In this document: positions 53,976 through 62,347 of the stretch, one piece after another
How positions within the stretch are numbered: the stretch's first letter is position 1
Layout: each line of letters begins with the position of its first letter
Made by a program: the position numbers and the translations under genes
The notes under the pieces: model-generated
Databases searched by the model: none
Told to the model about the DNA's origin: nothing
What the model saw: only the letters and a program-made list of their open reading frames with translations
Assembly: GCA_902786355.1 (NCBI GenBank)
Contig: CADABZ010000010.1
Span: forward strand, 115,907 to 179,906
DNA: 64,000 nucleotides
Direction: 5' to 3'
DNA from: an uncultured Eubacteriales bacterium
GTDB taxonomy: Bacteria; Bacillota; Clostridia; Peptostreptococcales; Anaerovoracaceae

Positions 53976-54524
53976 TCATTTCCGGTCTTCAAGGATCTGC
54001 TCCAGCTCATTATCAGGATTGTCGTTGACATAGCGGAGCACTTCTTCGAGTATCATCTCTTCTGTGATCTCGCCTATACTGTCGATATAAGCCTTCCCTT
54101 CATCATCAGAGGCCACCGATTCGGAATTCGCAATGCCGAGCTCCTCCATTATTCCGATCAGCCTGTTTCCTGTTTCTTCATCAAGGACCTGCCAGTTCAT
54201 CAGCAGCTGAGTGAAATCATAGGCATTGAGAGGCTTATCCTTCTTGGTATAAGGCGCGCATTCATAATCTATGACAGTCTCGACATAGTCCTCATAAGTC
54301 CTCGGCAGGCTGTTCTCAAGATGATGCGCCTTGGTCATCACATGCTTCTGCTGAGCTTCTTTCTGATCCATGAACAGGTACATGATCATTTTGTCCATAT
54401 CGTGCACCTTAGCGCGCCTGAGCATCTCTTCTCTCAGCTCCGGCTCGTGTATCAGTCTGCGGACGCAGTATTCAAAAGCACGTCTGTGCAGATAAGTATA
54501 TCTGCACCATTCAAGGTTTCTCAT
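53976..54524 (-). CDS. DUF5662-like protein
   Basis: A 182-residue protein, mostly helical, with an HD-like RAKVHDMDKMIMYLFMD segment near residue 37 and a KAHHLENSL segment near residue 65. These resemble the His/Asp pattern of DUF5662 proteins, which are common in Clostridia and phages. Function is unknown. A metal-dependent phosphohydrolase is possible. The gene follows an extended -10 TGCTACAAT promoter and precedes the channel gene on the same strand. Confidence 0.7.
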   Translation of the reverse strand: MRNLEWCRYTYLHRRAFEYCVRRLIHEPELREEMLRRAKVHDMDKMIMYLFMDQKEAQQKHVMTKAHHLENSLPRTYEDYVETVIDYECAPYTKKDKPLNAYDFTQLLMNWQVLDEETGNRLIGIMEELGIANSESVASDDEGKAYIDSIGEITEEMILEEVLRYVNDNPDNELEQILEDRK

Positions 54525-54566
54525 GATAGCCCTCGTTGTCTGTATCGCTGTTAGTTCTTCCTTTCT

Positions 54567-54597
54567 ATTGTAGCATGATGCACTAAGTCAGTTGCAA
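54567..54597 (-). promoter_or_regulatory. Promoter of the DUF5662-like gene
   Basis: On the minus strand TTGCAA (54597-54592) and TACAAT (54572-54567) are 19 bases apart, with a TGC before the -10 making it an extended type. Confidence 0.5.
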
Positions 54598-54606
54598 TTA
54601 TTTTAA

Positions 54607-54810
54607 GCCTTCTGCCGCGCAGACACCGTATACGCCAACGGCTCAAAGAATGTGCAGTTCATCGGCATTCGCTCTGCTCTTACGGGGAATTGTCGTAATC
54701 GCACCCGCGGTGCTAAGACTCCAATTCCAGCCGTTCGAGCTGCCTCTCATTTGTGAACTGCATCATTCTTCTCGCGAGTTTGCTTACCCGGTGCCTGCAC
54801 GGCAGAAGGC
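54607..54810 (-). other. 204-bp palindromic element, structured RNA or MITE-like
   Basis: Terminal arms at 54607-54628 and 54789-54810 pair over 22 bp. The two differences from perfect complementarity become G-U pairs on the minus-strand RNA but C-A mismatches on the plus strand. An inner stem pairs 54646-54661 with 54754-54770. Further hairpins lie in the middle (GGAATTG/CAATTCC and GCACC/GGTGC). No protein-coding frame was accepted here. No known RNA family was recognised. Confidence 0.6.
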
Positions 54811-54813
54811 ATC

Positions 54814-54845
54814 AAAAAAGAGAGACAGAGGAATCCCTGTCTCTC
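54814..54845 (-). terminator. Terminator after the five-gene redox/MoxR operon
   Basis: On the minus strand GAGAGACAG pairs with CTGTCTCTC around GGATTCCT and is followed by TTTTTT, about 40 bases after the reductase stop. Confidence 0.9.
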
Positions 54846-54885
54846 ACTGTGATCAGTCTCACAAGTTGTGACCCTGCAACATATC

Positions 54886-56094
54886 CTAATAATACTCGCC
54901 CGGAACAACGATCGTGAGGTCAGATGTCGCAAAGCTTGCGCATGGATGAATCTCGCCGCACTGCTTGTCAGCCCATCTTCTGCCGTCAGTCTCTTCAGGA
55001 ATGAACACATCGCCTGAAATGACTCTTGAACGGCACCAGCCGCATTCACCGGAGCGGCATTTTGACGGAGCCTTGATGCCTGCTCTTTCAACTGCAACGA
55101 GGATCGGCTCATTAGCTGAACAGTCACAGACTGTCTCATTCGGTCCCTGTTTAACAGTCAGCTTAAATACCTTGTCCTTAGCTGCCTGAGGATATCCCGG
55201 CTGCTCCCATACCTTTTTGGTAGCGCCGAGGAGCTCCTGGCGGACGAATTTCTTCTCAAGTCCGAGCTTGTCGACTTCCTTTGCGACGAATCTGTACATT
55301 GCCTCAGGTCCGCAGATCAGGACGCTGTATGGATCTTTGCCTGCATACTTCTTAATGAGGTCTGCAGTGATGAATCCATGCTCATATCCTTCCTTCTCCT
55401 CATCCGAGAGGACATGGACGACCCTGACCTTGTCTGTAGCAGCCATGATCTTGTCAAACTCATCCCTGAACAGGATGCTTTCTTCATTTCTGCTGCCGAA
55501 GAGGATGGTCAGATCGAAGTCCTCGATACCATCTCTTATAGCATATGCCATCGAGAGGAATGGTGTGATCCCGGAACCTCCGGCAAGAGCGACTACATGC
55601 TTAGCATCTCTGTACTGTTCATAGTAGAACGAGCCCAGCCCCTCTGATCCAATCACTTCATCTCCGACCTTGAAATTGGACAACATCCAGTCAGCAGCGA
55701 AGCCGGAAGGATTAGTCTTGACTGTAACAGCAACCTTGCCCTCGAGCGCCCACTTAGGCGATGAGGAGATAGAGTACGGACGGCTTACATAGCTGTCACC
55801 GATGTGGAGCTTGAGCGAGATATACTGACCCGCCCTGAAGAATGACGCCGGCTTGCCGTCAGCTCTCTTCAGGACAAAAGTCTTAGCTCCGGCTGCAGCG
55901 TGATCTATGATCTCATCGATCACGAATTTCTGGTAGTCAGGATGCTGAGCTTTGGCAAAATTGTTTATAGGAAAGTCGGCAGTGATCTCCTTGGCAGGAG
56001 CTGCTTCGATGACCTTTTCTCTGTCTTTCGCAAGATTAGCGAATTTGAGCATATCGAGAAGTCCGATTTTGCTTACTTTGATCTTAAGTGCCAT
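54886..56094 (-). CDS. FAD/NAD(P)-binding oxidoreductase with C-terminal 2Fe-2S domain
   Basis: A 402-residue electron-transfer reductase. Residues about 50-160 form an FAD-binding barrel (SRPYSISSSPKW). Residues about 160-300 form the NAD(P) domain (VVALAGGSGITPFLSMAYA, ILFGSRNEES). The C-terminal 90 residues are a plant-type ferredoxin with CRSGECGWC plus a later Cys in HPCASF. It would pass electrons from NAD(P)H to a partner, likely the flavoprotein encoded just upstream, since their genes overlap by one base. Confidence 0.9.
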   Translation of the reverse strand: MALKIKVSKIGLLDMLKFANLAKDREKVIEAAPAKEITADFPINNFAKAQHPDYQKFVIDEIIDHAAAGAKTFVLKRADGKPASFFRAGQYISLKLHIGDSYVSRPYSISSSPKWALEGKVAVTVKTNPSGFAADWMLSNFKVGDEVIGSEGLGSFYYEQYRDAKHVVALAGGSGITPFLSMAYAIRDGIEDFDLTILFGSRNEESILFRDEFDKIMAATDKVRVVHVLSDEEKEGYEHGFITADLIKKYAGKDPYSVLICGPEAMYRFVAKEVDKLGLEKKFVRQELLGATKKVWEQPGYPQAAKDKVFKLTVKQGPNETVCDCSANEPILVAVERAGIKAPSKCRSGECGWCRSRVISGDVFIPEETDGRRWADKQCGEIHPCASFATSDLTIVVPGEYY

Positions 56095-57632
56095 TACTTG
56101 TTACCTCCTTCCTCGAGATCCCTGCACGCTAATGCCGCGCACATATCGCCATTGAGCCATGTCGATGAGTAACCATCGCCGCGGAATGACGCTGCTCCTA
56201 TATGGCGGAGTCCTTTGATCGGGAAGTCCTTATCCATTTCCATCATTCTTGCCATCATGCCGTCCCAGTCAGACAGTTCATACCCGTAAGGGGTTCCGTC
56301 CGGGGTTCCAAGGTATCTGGCAAAAGTCATCGGTGTTGCGACCTCGACCTCTTCGATATACGGAGTGAGGTCGATACCGAGTCTCTTCTGAACATCGTCG
56401 ATGCACTTGGCGATCATCTTGTCCTTGACCTTGTAGTACTCTTCCGGAGTCAGCTTTTCCCAGTCCTGAGATTTGCTGAACAGCTTTGTAAAGCTGATGA
56501 CGCTCGTTCCTTCCGGTGAGAAGTCAGGGATCATTGTATTGTAGCTGATGAGAATGTTGTAATCATTGTCTATGCTCTTCATATTCTCATACTCTCTGCG
56601 TGAATCCGCTGAGCCCTGGAAGAATATGCAGTAATCCTTGATTCCGATCTCCTCTATCGGCTTGTTGAGTGCCATATATACGAGGCAGAACTTTGTGCTG
56701 TAGTTCTTGTTTCTGGCAGCCGAAAGCTTCTTCTCGCGCTCAGGGACAAGCTCCTTAGGCATCATCTTCGCGTAGATGATATCAGGATTGATGTTGGCCA
56801 GCACCTGCTCGCACTCAACATCTCCGAGGCTTGTTCTGACGCCGCAGATCCTGTCGCCGTCGAAAAGGAACTCCTCAGCTCTGCAGTTGAACCATGCTTC
56901 GCCGCCGAGCTCGTAGAATCTGTTCATGAAAGCCATGGATATCTCGTGTGATGTGTGATGAGGAATTACTGCCTGACGGACTACATACAGATAGATCATG
57001 ACTGCGAAGTGCAGGAAGTTGATCTGATCCAGAGGCATTCCGAGATAAGGCCAGTATACGCTCAGTATTTCGATAGCCTTGGTTGGCATCTTCATAGCCT
57101 TGAGCACCTTCAGTGCATTGTATCCGCAGGTTCTCAGAACATTAGGGAAATGCTTCTGCATATACTTGGAGTCATTAGGCGTTCCGTCCATCATATATGC
57201 CAGAGCAGCATTTATTTCATCCGTCAGTTCGAAGAACTCCTCCATAGGTTTTCTCGATCCAGGTACGTATTTCTCCATTGCATCAATGTATGCATCCTTG
57301 CCGCAAGGCATCGTTACGTCCATCGGAGTTCCGTCCGAATATGTAGCTATGCATCTGTAGCAGTCAGGGATCGTGATCCAGTCAACATTGACACCGTTTC
57401 TCTCAAGCATCTTTCTGACGCTTCCCTTGTTATCCTCCGGACCGAAATCAGCGATCTCATGCACGCTCGGATCGAATTCGAACCGGCCTCTGACAAAGCT
57501 AGACGCGCAGCCGCCCGGAAGGTTGTGCTGATCTATCAGCAGTACTTTCTTTCCTCTTACGGCGCACGATACAGCCGCGCTGATCCCGGCATTTCCGGCT
57601 CCAACAACTACGATATCGTATTTTGCTGCCAT
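56094..57632 (-). CDS. FAD-dependent oxidoreductase, phytoene desaturase/carotene isomerase-like
   Basis: A 512-residue flavoprotein. It starts with YDIVVVGAGNAGISAAVSCA and the ribose-binding LLIDQHNLPGG. The C-terminus has the flavin segment GLRHIGAASFRGDGYSSTWLNG near residue 470. It resembles carotenoid isomerase/desaturase-type enzymes, but no carotenoid genes are near, so the substrate is unknown. Its ATG follows GGAGAG and lies inside the end of the MoxR gene (25-base overlap), and its stop overlaps the reductase start, so the genes are translationally coupled. Confidence 0.87.
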   Translation of the reverse strand: MAAKYDIVVVGAGNAGISAAVSCAVRGKKVLLIDQHNLPGGCASSFVRGRFEFDPSVHEIADFGPEDNKGSVRKMLERNGVNVDWITIPDCYRCIATYSDGTPMDVTMPCGKDAYIDAMEKYVPGSRKPMEEFFELTDEINAALAYMMDGTPNDSKYMQKHFPNVLRTCGYNALKVLKAMKMPTKAIEILSVYWPYLGMPLDQINFLHFAVMIYLYVVRQAVIPHHTSHEISMAFMNRFYELGGEAWFNCRAEEFLFDGDRICGVRTSLGDVECEQVLANINPDIIYAKMMPKELVPEREKKLSAARNKNYSTKFCLVYMALNKPIEEIGIKDYCIFFQGSADSRREYENMKSIDNDYNILISYNTMIPDFSPEGTSVISFTKLFSKSQDWEKLTPEEYYKVKDKMIAKCIDDVQKRLGIDLTPYIEEVEVATPMTFARYLGTPDGTPYGYELSDWDGMMARMMEMDKDFPIKGLRHIGAASFRGDGYSSTWLNGDMCAALACRDLEEGGNK

Positions 57633-59074
57633 AATGACTCTCCTTTTCTCTTGATTTCGAGATTTCTCTCATACAGCTTTAACGTATTATTGTTTCTGTA
57701 ATATTCGTCGCATCCATATCTTGCTATGAATCTCGAGGAATAGATACCGATGGTAAGCTCGGTGACGAGTATCACCATCTCCTGTCCCGCGCCCCATACC
57801 TTTTCTGCAAAGGCAAACAGATTGTCCAGCCTGGTGCGGGCCTCTGCAGCTGATAACTTCATATCCGAAACGATCCTGTCAAAATCCCCCTTTATCGCGG
57901 CAAAATCCGTTTCTTCATGTTTTCTCAGGAATTCAAGCACTCTCTCATATTTGTTCCTTGCTTCTGCCGACAGGACGCCCATCCTGCGGAAGCGTGAGAA
58001 GACAGCCTCTTCATCAGCGATGATACTACTTATATCTTCTCCTTCTTTGACGCGTCTCAGCAGCTTTACAAGTTCAGATGCAGTATCCTCGGTCCTGATG
58101 ACTTCCGCTATGTCTGTCAGCACATTGTCCAGAAGCAGTCCGAGCAGTGAAAGCCTCTCATCGAAAGGTGCTTTCCCGGCGCGCACTTCGATTTCTTCAT
58201 CCTGGGTTCCGGCCAGTATATCCTGAAGCTTATAGTCTGAGCGGTACTTGTCGTACAGGTCATAGTATGCCGCAAAATCATCTGCGATCTCAGCATCCTG
58301 TATGTACTGTCCGACGAGCTTCCTGTCCACGGCGATTCCGAGAGTTTCGTATACTCTGATGATGCTGCTCAGATCAGTCCAGCTTCTCGGTGTCGCAAAA
58401 CGCTTGCCGTCTACAGTCGCATCGACCCTGCAGAAACTGCCTTTTCTCGCCTCGAGGTATGTCATCACACTCGCGTGGACCTCTGTGCTGTAGGCATATG
58501 CCTTCCAGGCGTCGAAGTCAGGTTCTATATCGACTCTCTTGAGTCTGTCCCATGTGACTATGTCGAATTCCCGGGCATTGCGGTTGAACTCGACAGGATT
58601 CCCTGCCGTAACGATGATCCAGCCGTCCGGCACTCTGTGTTTTCCGAAGGTCTTGAACTGCAGGAACTGAAGCATCGAAGGAGTCAGTGTCTCGGATACA
58701 CAGTTGACCTCATCGAGGAACAGGATCCCTTCCATGAGGCCTGTATCATTCATCACATCATAGACCGAAGATATGATCTCGCTCATAGTGTATTCGGACA
58801 CATCATATTCCTGATCGCCAAAAGTCTTGTGAACGATCTCCGGAAGACCGAGGGCCGATTGCCTGGTGTGATGTGTGATCGAATAGCTGACGAGACCTAT
58901 CCCCAGTTCCTCGGCTGTCTGCCTGACGATGGCTGTCTTGCCTATCCCAGGAGGGCCCATAAGGAACAGCGGTCTCTGCTCTTCCGGCGGAAGAAGATAG
59001 TTACCGTATCTGTCTCTTGCCGAATATGCTTTCACAGTATTGATAAGCTGAGTTTTGGCGTCTGCTATATTCAC
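57608..59074 (-). CDS. MoxR-type AAA+ ATPase
   Basis: A 488-residue AAA+ protein. Walker A is GPPGIGKTAIVRQ near residue 39. Walker B is ILFLDEVN near residue 117. Sensor 1 is VTAGNP near residue 156. TPRSWTDLSSII near residue 228 supplies the sensor 2 region. The long C-terminal helical domain is larger than in common MoxR proteins. With VWA proteins such ATPases form chaperones or metal-insertion machines. Its start overlaps the leucine-rich repeat gene, and its end overlaps the flavoprotein gene. Confidence 0.9.
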   Translation of the reverse strand: MNIADAKTQLINTVKAYSARDRYGNYLLPPEEQRPLFLMGPPGIGKTAIVRQTAEELGIGLVSYSITHHTRQSALGLPEIVHKTFGDQEYDVSEYTMSEIISSVYDVMNDTGLMEGILFLDEVNCVSETLTPSMLQFLQFKTFGKHRVPDGWIIVTAGNPVEFNRNAREFDIVTWDRLKRVDIEPDFDAWKAYAYSTEVHASVMTYLEARKGSFCRVDATVDGKRFATPRSWTDLSSIIRVYETLGIAVDRKLVGQYIQDAEIADDFAAYYDLYDKYRSDYKLQDILAGTQDEEIEVRAGKAPFDERLSLLGLLLDNVLTDIAEVIRTEDTASELVKLLRRVKEGEDISSIIADEEAVFSRFRRMGVLSAEARNKYERVLEFLRKHEETDFAAIKGDFDRIVSDMKLSAAEARTRLDNLFAFAEKVWGAGQEMVILVTELTIGIYSSRFIARYGCDEYYRNNNTLKLYERNLEIKRKGESLWQQNTIS

Positions 59075-59757
59075 AATTCAAACTCTCCTTCTTCAAAATG
59101 GCGCGGCGCTGACATGAGCAGTGCCATTATCTCACTTCTTCCGGCTTCGCCTGCCTGTGTTATGTACTTTCCTGTGTCTCCCCGCAGCAGGCTCAGCTTC
59201 GAGATCCCGCTCATTGCAGGGATATTGTTGTGCCTGATGATCCATTCCATAATGAGTTCTTCATTATCTCTGACGAACTCTTCTGCCAGTGCCGAGGTCT
59301 CAGATGAGTGCCTCTCAGGGCACGAGCACCACAGCAGTGTGTACTGAAGTCTCTCATGATGCCGTATATTCTCCGGATATCCGCAGGCAATGTAGCCTTC
59401 CGTCAGACTGTCGCAGCAGGCGAATGCATCACTGCCGATGACGGTATCTCTGCCGGGCACCTCGATTTTTCTCAGGCTGTCACACATGAAGAAAGCTTTT
59501 TCTTCTATGAGCTCCAGTCCCTCCGGAAGGATGACAGATTCCACTGCGCTCTCCCCGAATGCCTCTTCCCTGATGTATCTGAGTGTTGACGGGAAGCTGA
59601 CATGTCTGAGATTCGGGCAGCCGTAGAAAGAGACCTCCCCGATATCCGTCACTCCCTCAGGGATGATTATCGAGGTAAGGCTTTCGTCCTCTGCGTAAGC
59701 CCCTTCGGTAATGCGCCCGTTTATTATCCTGTCGCTGCTTATTTCCTGCATTTTCAT
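59071..59757 (-). CDS. BspA-type leucine-rich repeat protein
   Basis: A 228-residue cytoplasmic protein with no signal peptide. Residues about 27-125 contain four to five BspA-like repeats of the form LTSIIIPEGVTDIGEVSFYGC. The remaining part is helical and includes SCPERHSSETSALAEEFVRD. Most BspA proteins are surface proteins. This one is coupled to VWA and MoxR genes by four-base overlaps on each side, so an adaptor or client-recognition role is plausible. The ATG at 59757 is chosen because it overlaps the VWA stop. Confidence 0.8.
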   Translation of the reverse strand: MKMQEISSDRIINGRITEGAYAEDESLTSIIIPEGVTDIGEVSFYGCPNLRHVSFPSTLRYIREEAFGESAVESVILPEGLELIEEKAFFMCDSLRKIEVPGRDTVIGSDAFACCDSLTEGYIACGYPENIRHHERLQYTLLWCSCPERHSSETSALAEEFVRDNEELIMEWIIRHNNIPAMSGISKLSLLRGDTGKYITQAGEAGRSEIMALLMSAPRHFEEGEFEL

Positions 59758-61055
59758 AGGTTCATTATCTCCTCTGCAGGCATCTCGATCTTCATCGCCC
59801 AGTCCGGGACCCACGTATCCGTGAGGCTGTCATTGTGTATTATGAATGCTACGTCGTATTCCGGGGCCCTGGCAGGGAATCTTCCTTTGCCGTCTGTAAA
59901 ATACAGGACGCCTCTGAGGTCATGCAGCTTGCCTTCTGCGATCAGCCCGTCGACATATTCGAACACCGGTCTGAAGTCTGTCTGCCCGAGTCCGTTGATC
60001 TTCTTCTCACGGAGATATCTTTCAAAATCTTCCTGTGAGGTTATGTGCTCTGCATCCCGGACAGCATCGTCGCACTGCAGTATGTACATATTGAGATCTG
60101 AATCCAGTCTGCTCTGCCCCGCAAGCACATCGTGAGTATGCTGGATGAACTTCTGCACGACTTCTCCCTGCACGCTGCCGGATGTGTCTATCGCTATGAC
60201 AAAATCTCTTATATTCCTGTTGTCCTTATATTCCAGCGGCTCGATAAGCGGAATGTTCCCGTACAGATCGAGTCCGTATGTGTAATAATTGTTGTCGAAT
60301 TCCTCCTCGGAAAGCTTCATCGTCTCCCTGTGGATGCCGAATTTCCTGAGGAACTCCGTGTAGTTGTATCTGACGCGGTTGATCTCTCTGAGATTCTGTG
60401 TGAGCGCGCCTTCTTCCTTGCTGAAGACTTCAAGCTCGGTCTGCATCCTCCTGGAGATGTCTTTCCACAGCTCCTCCAGGTCGATATCTGCCGGGATCAG
60501 ATAGTCTGCGCCGCTGTCTCCGTACCACAGATCATGCTCATCACCGGCAAAATACTCCGCCCATTCAAGGCTGTGGATTATCGAGAAGGTATCCCGGCAG
60601 ATGAAGCTGTATATTCTCTCGGCCGTGAGGTAACCTACTTTATCCGTCAGATACTCTATAACTTCTTTCTGTTCTGCGGCTCTCCCAGCTCTGAGAAAAT
60701 CTCTGTCCAGTCCGTTTATCGCATTTTCTACTGCAATATCGCATGCCAGGTTCCATTTTGCCTTGTCAATGCCTTCGCCGACAAAACTGTGCCTGAATAC
60801 ATTGTGCAGAATGCAGTGAAGGAGATTGCGCGTGACTGCGTTCTCCTCTTCCATGTATGTCCTGATCACGGTCCACGGGCTGTACAGTATCATCGCACTG
60901 CTGCCCGCAAAACCGAAGTTCATATCCGGCATGATCCTCAGATTGCCCGCAGCCCTGTCAATAAAGCGCAGGTTAACAAGCAGTGTATTTCGCGCCAGCG
61001 TTATTATTTCCTGCGACAGTTCTTTAGCCTGCCGGTCGCGGTCTGTCAGACTCAT
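59754..61055 (-). CDS. VWA-like protein with metallopeptidase-like N-terminus (DUF2201 type)
   Basis: A 433-residue partner of MoxR ATPases. The N-terminal part has a zinc-peptidase-like pattern (LLHCILHNVFRHSF near residue 80), with a possibly inactive HxxxH. The C-terminal VWA domain contains the MIDAS motif AIDTSGSVQGE near residue 290, followed by the later metal-site threonine in GLGQTDFRPVFEY near residue 353. Metal-dependent client binding is the expected role. It is the first of five overlapping genes. Confidence 0.88.
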   Translation of the reverse strand: MSLTDRDRQAKELSQEIITLARNTLLVNLRFIDRAAGNLRIMPDMNFGFAGSSAMILYSPWTVIRTYMEEENAVTRNLLHCILHNVFRHSFVGEGIDKAKWNLACDIAVENAINGLDRDFLRAGRAAEQKEVIEYLTDKVGYLTAERIYSFICRDTFSIIHSLEWAEYFAGDEHDLWYGDSGADYLIPADIDLEELWKDISRRMQTELEVFSKEEGALTQNLREINRVRYNYTEFLRKFGIHRETMKLSEEEFDNNYYTYGLDLYGNIPLIEPLEYKDNRNIRDFVIAIDTSGSVQGEVVQKFIQHTHDVLAGQSRLDSDLNMYILQCDDAVRDAEHITSQEDFERYLREKKINGLGQTDFRPVFEYVDGLIAEGKLHDLRGVLYFTDGKGRFPARAPEYDVAFIIHNDSLTDTWVPDWAMKIEMPAEEIMNL

Positions 61056-61110
61056 GCTAATAGTTCTCCTGATTTTTTACCTATGTTAATTGTATCCCCG
61101 GATCACCGCA

Positions 61111-62238
61111 TCAGCTTAGGGATATGATCTCCGCTATAAGCCTGCTTCCAATCTCCAGATCTCTGATCTCTATATGTTCTGTCACCGAATGCGTATCCAT
61201 CATCCCGCTTGAAAGCACTATGCCGGATATGCCATGCTCGGCAAAAACATTGTTGTCGCTTCCGCTTCTTGTGGATATAAGTTTCCCTTCCAGTCCCAGA
61301 TTCTCACAGGCCTTCAGGAAGGTCCTGCAGGTTATGTCATCTTCCGGCGTGCAGTATGCTCTGATCCTGACCTCGCTTCCGAACGTGTACTCTGCTCCCG
61401 TCCTGCTGCACACAGACTCGATGCGTTTCTCCAGCTCTCCGAGGACTCTGACAGCCTCTTCATGATCACTGCCTCTGACCTCACCTGTGCATCTGCAGCT
61501 GTCGGATACTATATTCGATGCTTTTCCGCCTTCGATCGTTCCTATATTAAGAGTAAGTCCTGTCCCGATGAGCCCCTGCTCAGTCTGAGATATTATCTCA
61601 GCGGCTGCGGCGATAGCATTTATCCCTGCGCCCGGATCAAAACCTGCGTGCGCCGGTTTCCCGTGTATCGTGAACTCGAAGGATATTATAGAAGGGGCAG
61701 ACACCGCAGCATTACCGACACTGCCGCTCATATCCGCTATATATGCAGTCTTCGATCTGACTCTGCTGAAATCGAATTTCACAGCGCCCTTGCAGTACGA
61801 CTCTTCGGCAACCGTGAACAATATCTCAATATCTCCATATCCGGCAGGATCTGCTTTTGCGAGCCGGATACCTTCGAGGATCTCTGCGACCCCGGACAGA
61901 TCATCCGCTCCGAGCACCGTGTCTCCTGCGGAAGTGATCATACCTCTGCTCCGGTCCACGATGGCTTTTTTGCCAAGTCCGGGCTCTACAGTATCCATAT
62001 GCGCCGAAAGCAGGACCGGCTCTCTGCCGGGATCGGTTCCTTTCAGAAGGCCATACAGATTGCCTGTATCCGATCCGTAGTATGCGCCCGCATCATCCTC
62101 AGTTACTTCAAATCCCAGACTTTCAAGCTCCGCCTTAAGTATGTCTGCCATCCGCCTCTCTCCAAGGCTGACAGAGTCTACTGATACAAGCTCTGTGAAC
62201 TGGTCAAGGACTCTTTCAAGATCCACTTTGCGATCCAT
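61111..62238 (-). CDS. M20/PepT-like metallopeptidase
   Basis: A 375-residue peptidase of the M20 family (PepT-like or related). Metal ligands are LLSAHMDTVEPG near residue 76, GADDLSGVAEIL near residue 111, the catalytic glutamates in TVAEESYCKGA near residue 143 and a C-terminal histidine in MMDTHSVTEHIEI near residue 350. The dimerisation lid is between. It is probably a cytoplasmic tripeptidase or carboxypeptidase. It lies between the pyruvate kinase gene and the VWA operon, all on one strand. Confidence 0.9.
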   Translation of the reverse strand: MDRKVDLERVLDQFTELVSVDSVSLGERRMADILKAELESLGFEVTEDDAGAYYGSDTGNLYGLLKGTDPGREPVLLSAHMDTVEPGLGKKAIVDRSRGMITSAGDTVLGADDLSGVAEILEGIRLAKADPAGYGDIEILFTVAEESYCKGAVKFDFSRVRSKTAYIADMSGSVGNAAVSAPSIISFEFTIHGKPAHAGFDPGAGINAIAAAAEIISQTEQGLIGTGLTLNIGTIEGGKASNIVSDSCRCTGEVRGSDHEEAVRVLGELEKRIESVCSRTGAEYTFGSEVRIRAYCTPEDDITCRTFLKACENLGLEGKLISTRSGSDNNVFAEHGISGIVLSSGMMDTHSVTEHIEIRDLEIGSRLIAEIISLS

Positions 62239-62347
62239 TCCCTCCCCCTTTTTGAATCAGTTTCTATTCTCAGGTGTTCAACCAGAAGCAAAGCTCCGGC
62301 AACCTCTCCTGATTTGAGCGAGCGATGCCGTCAACAGACGTCTCGCT

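Noticed and set aside
54607-54810. SRP RNA, tmRNA, RNase P RNA or 6S RNA
   Set aside because: The SRP apical motif, tRNA-like ends and RNase P core were not found. A 6S-like bubble could not be shown. Left as an unclassified palindromic element.
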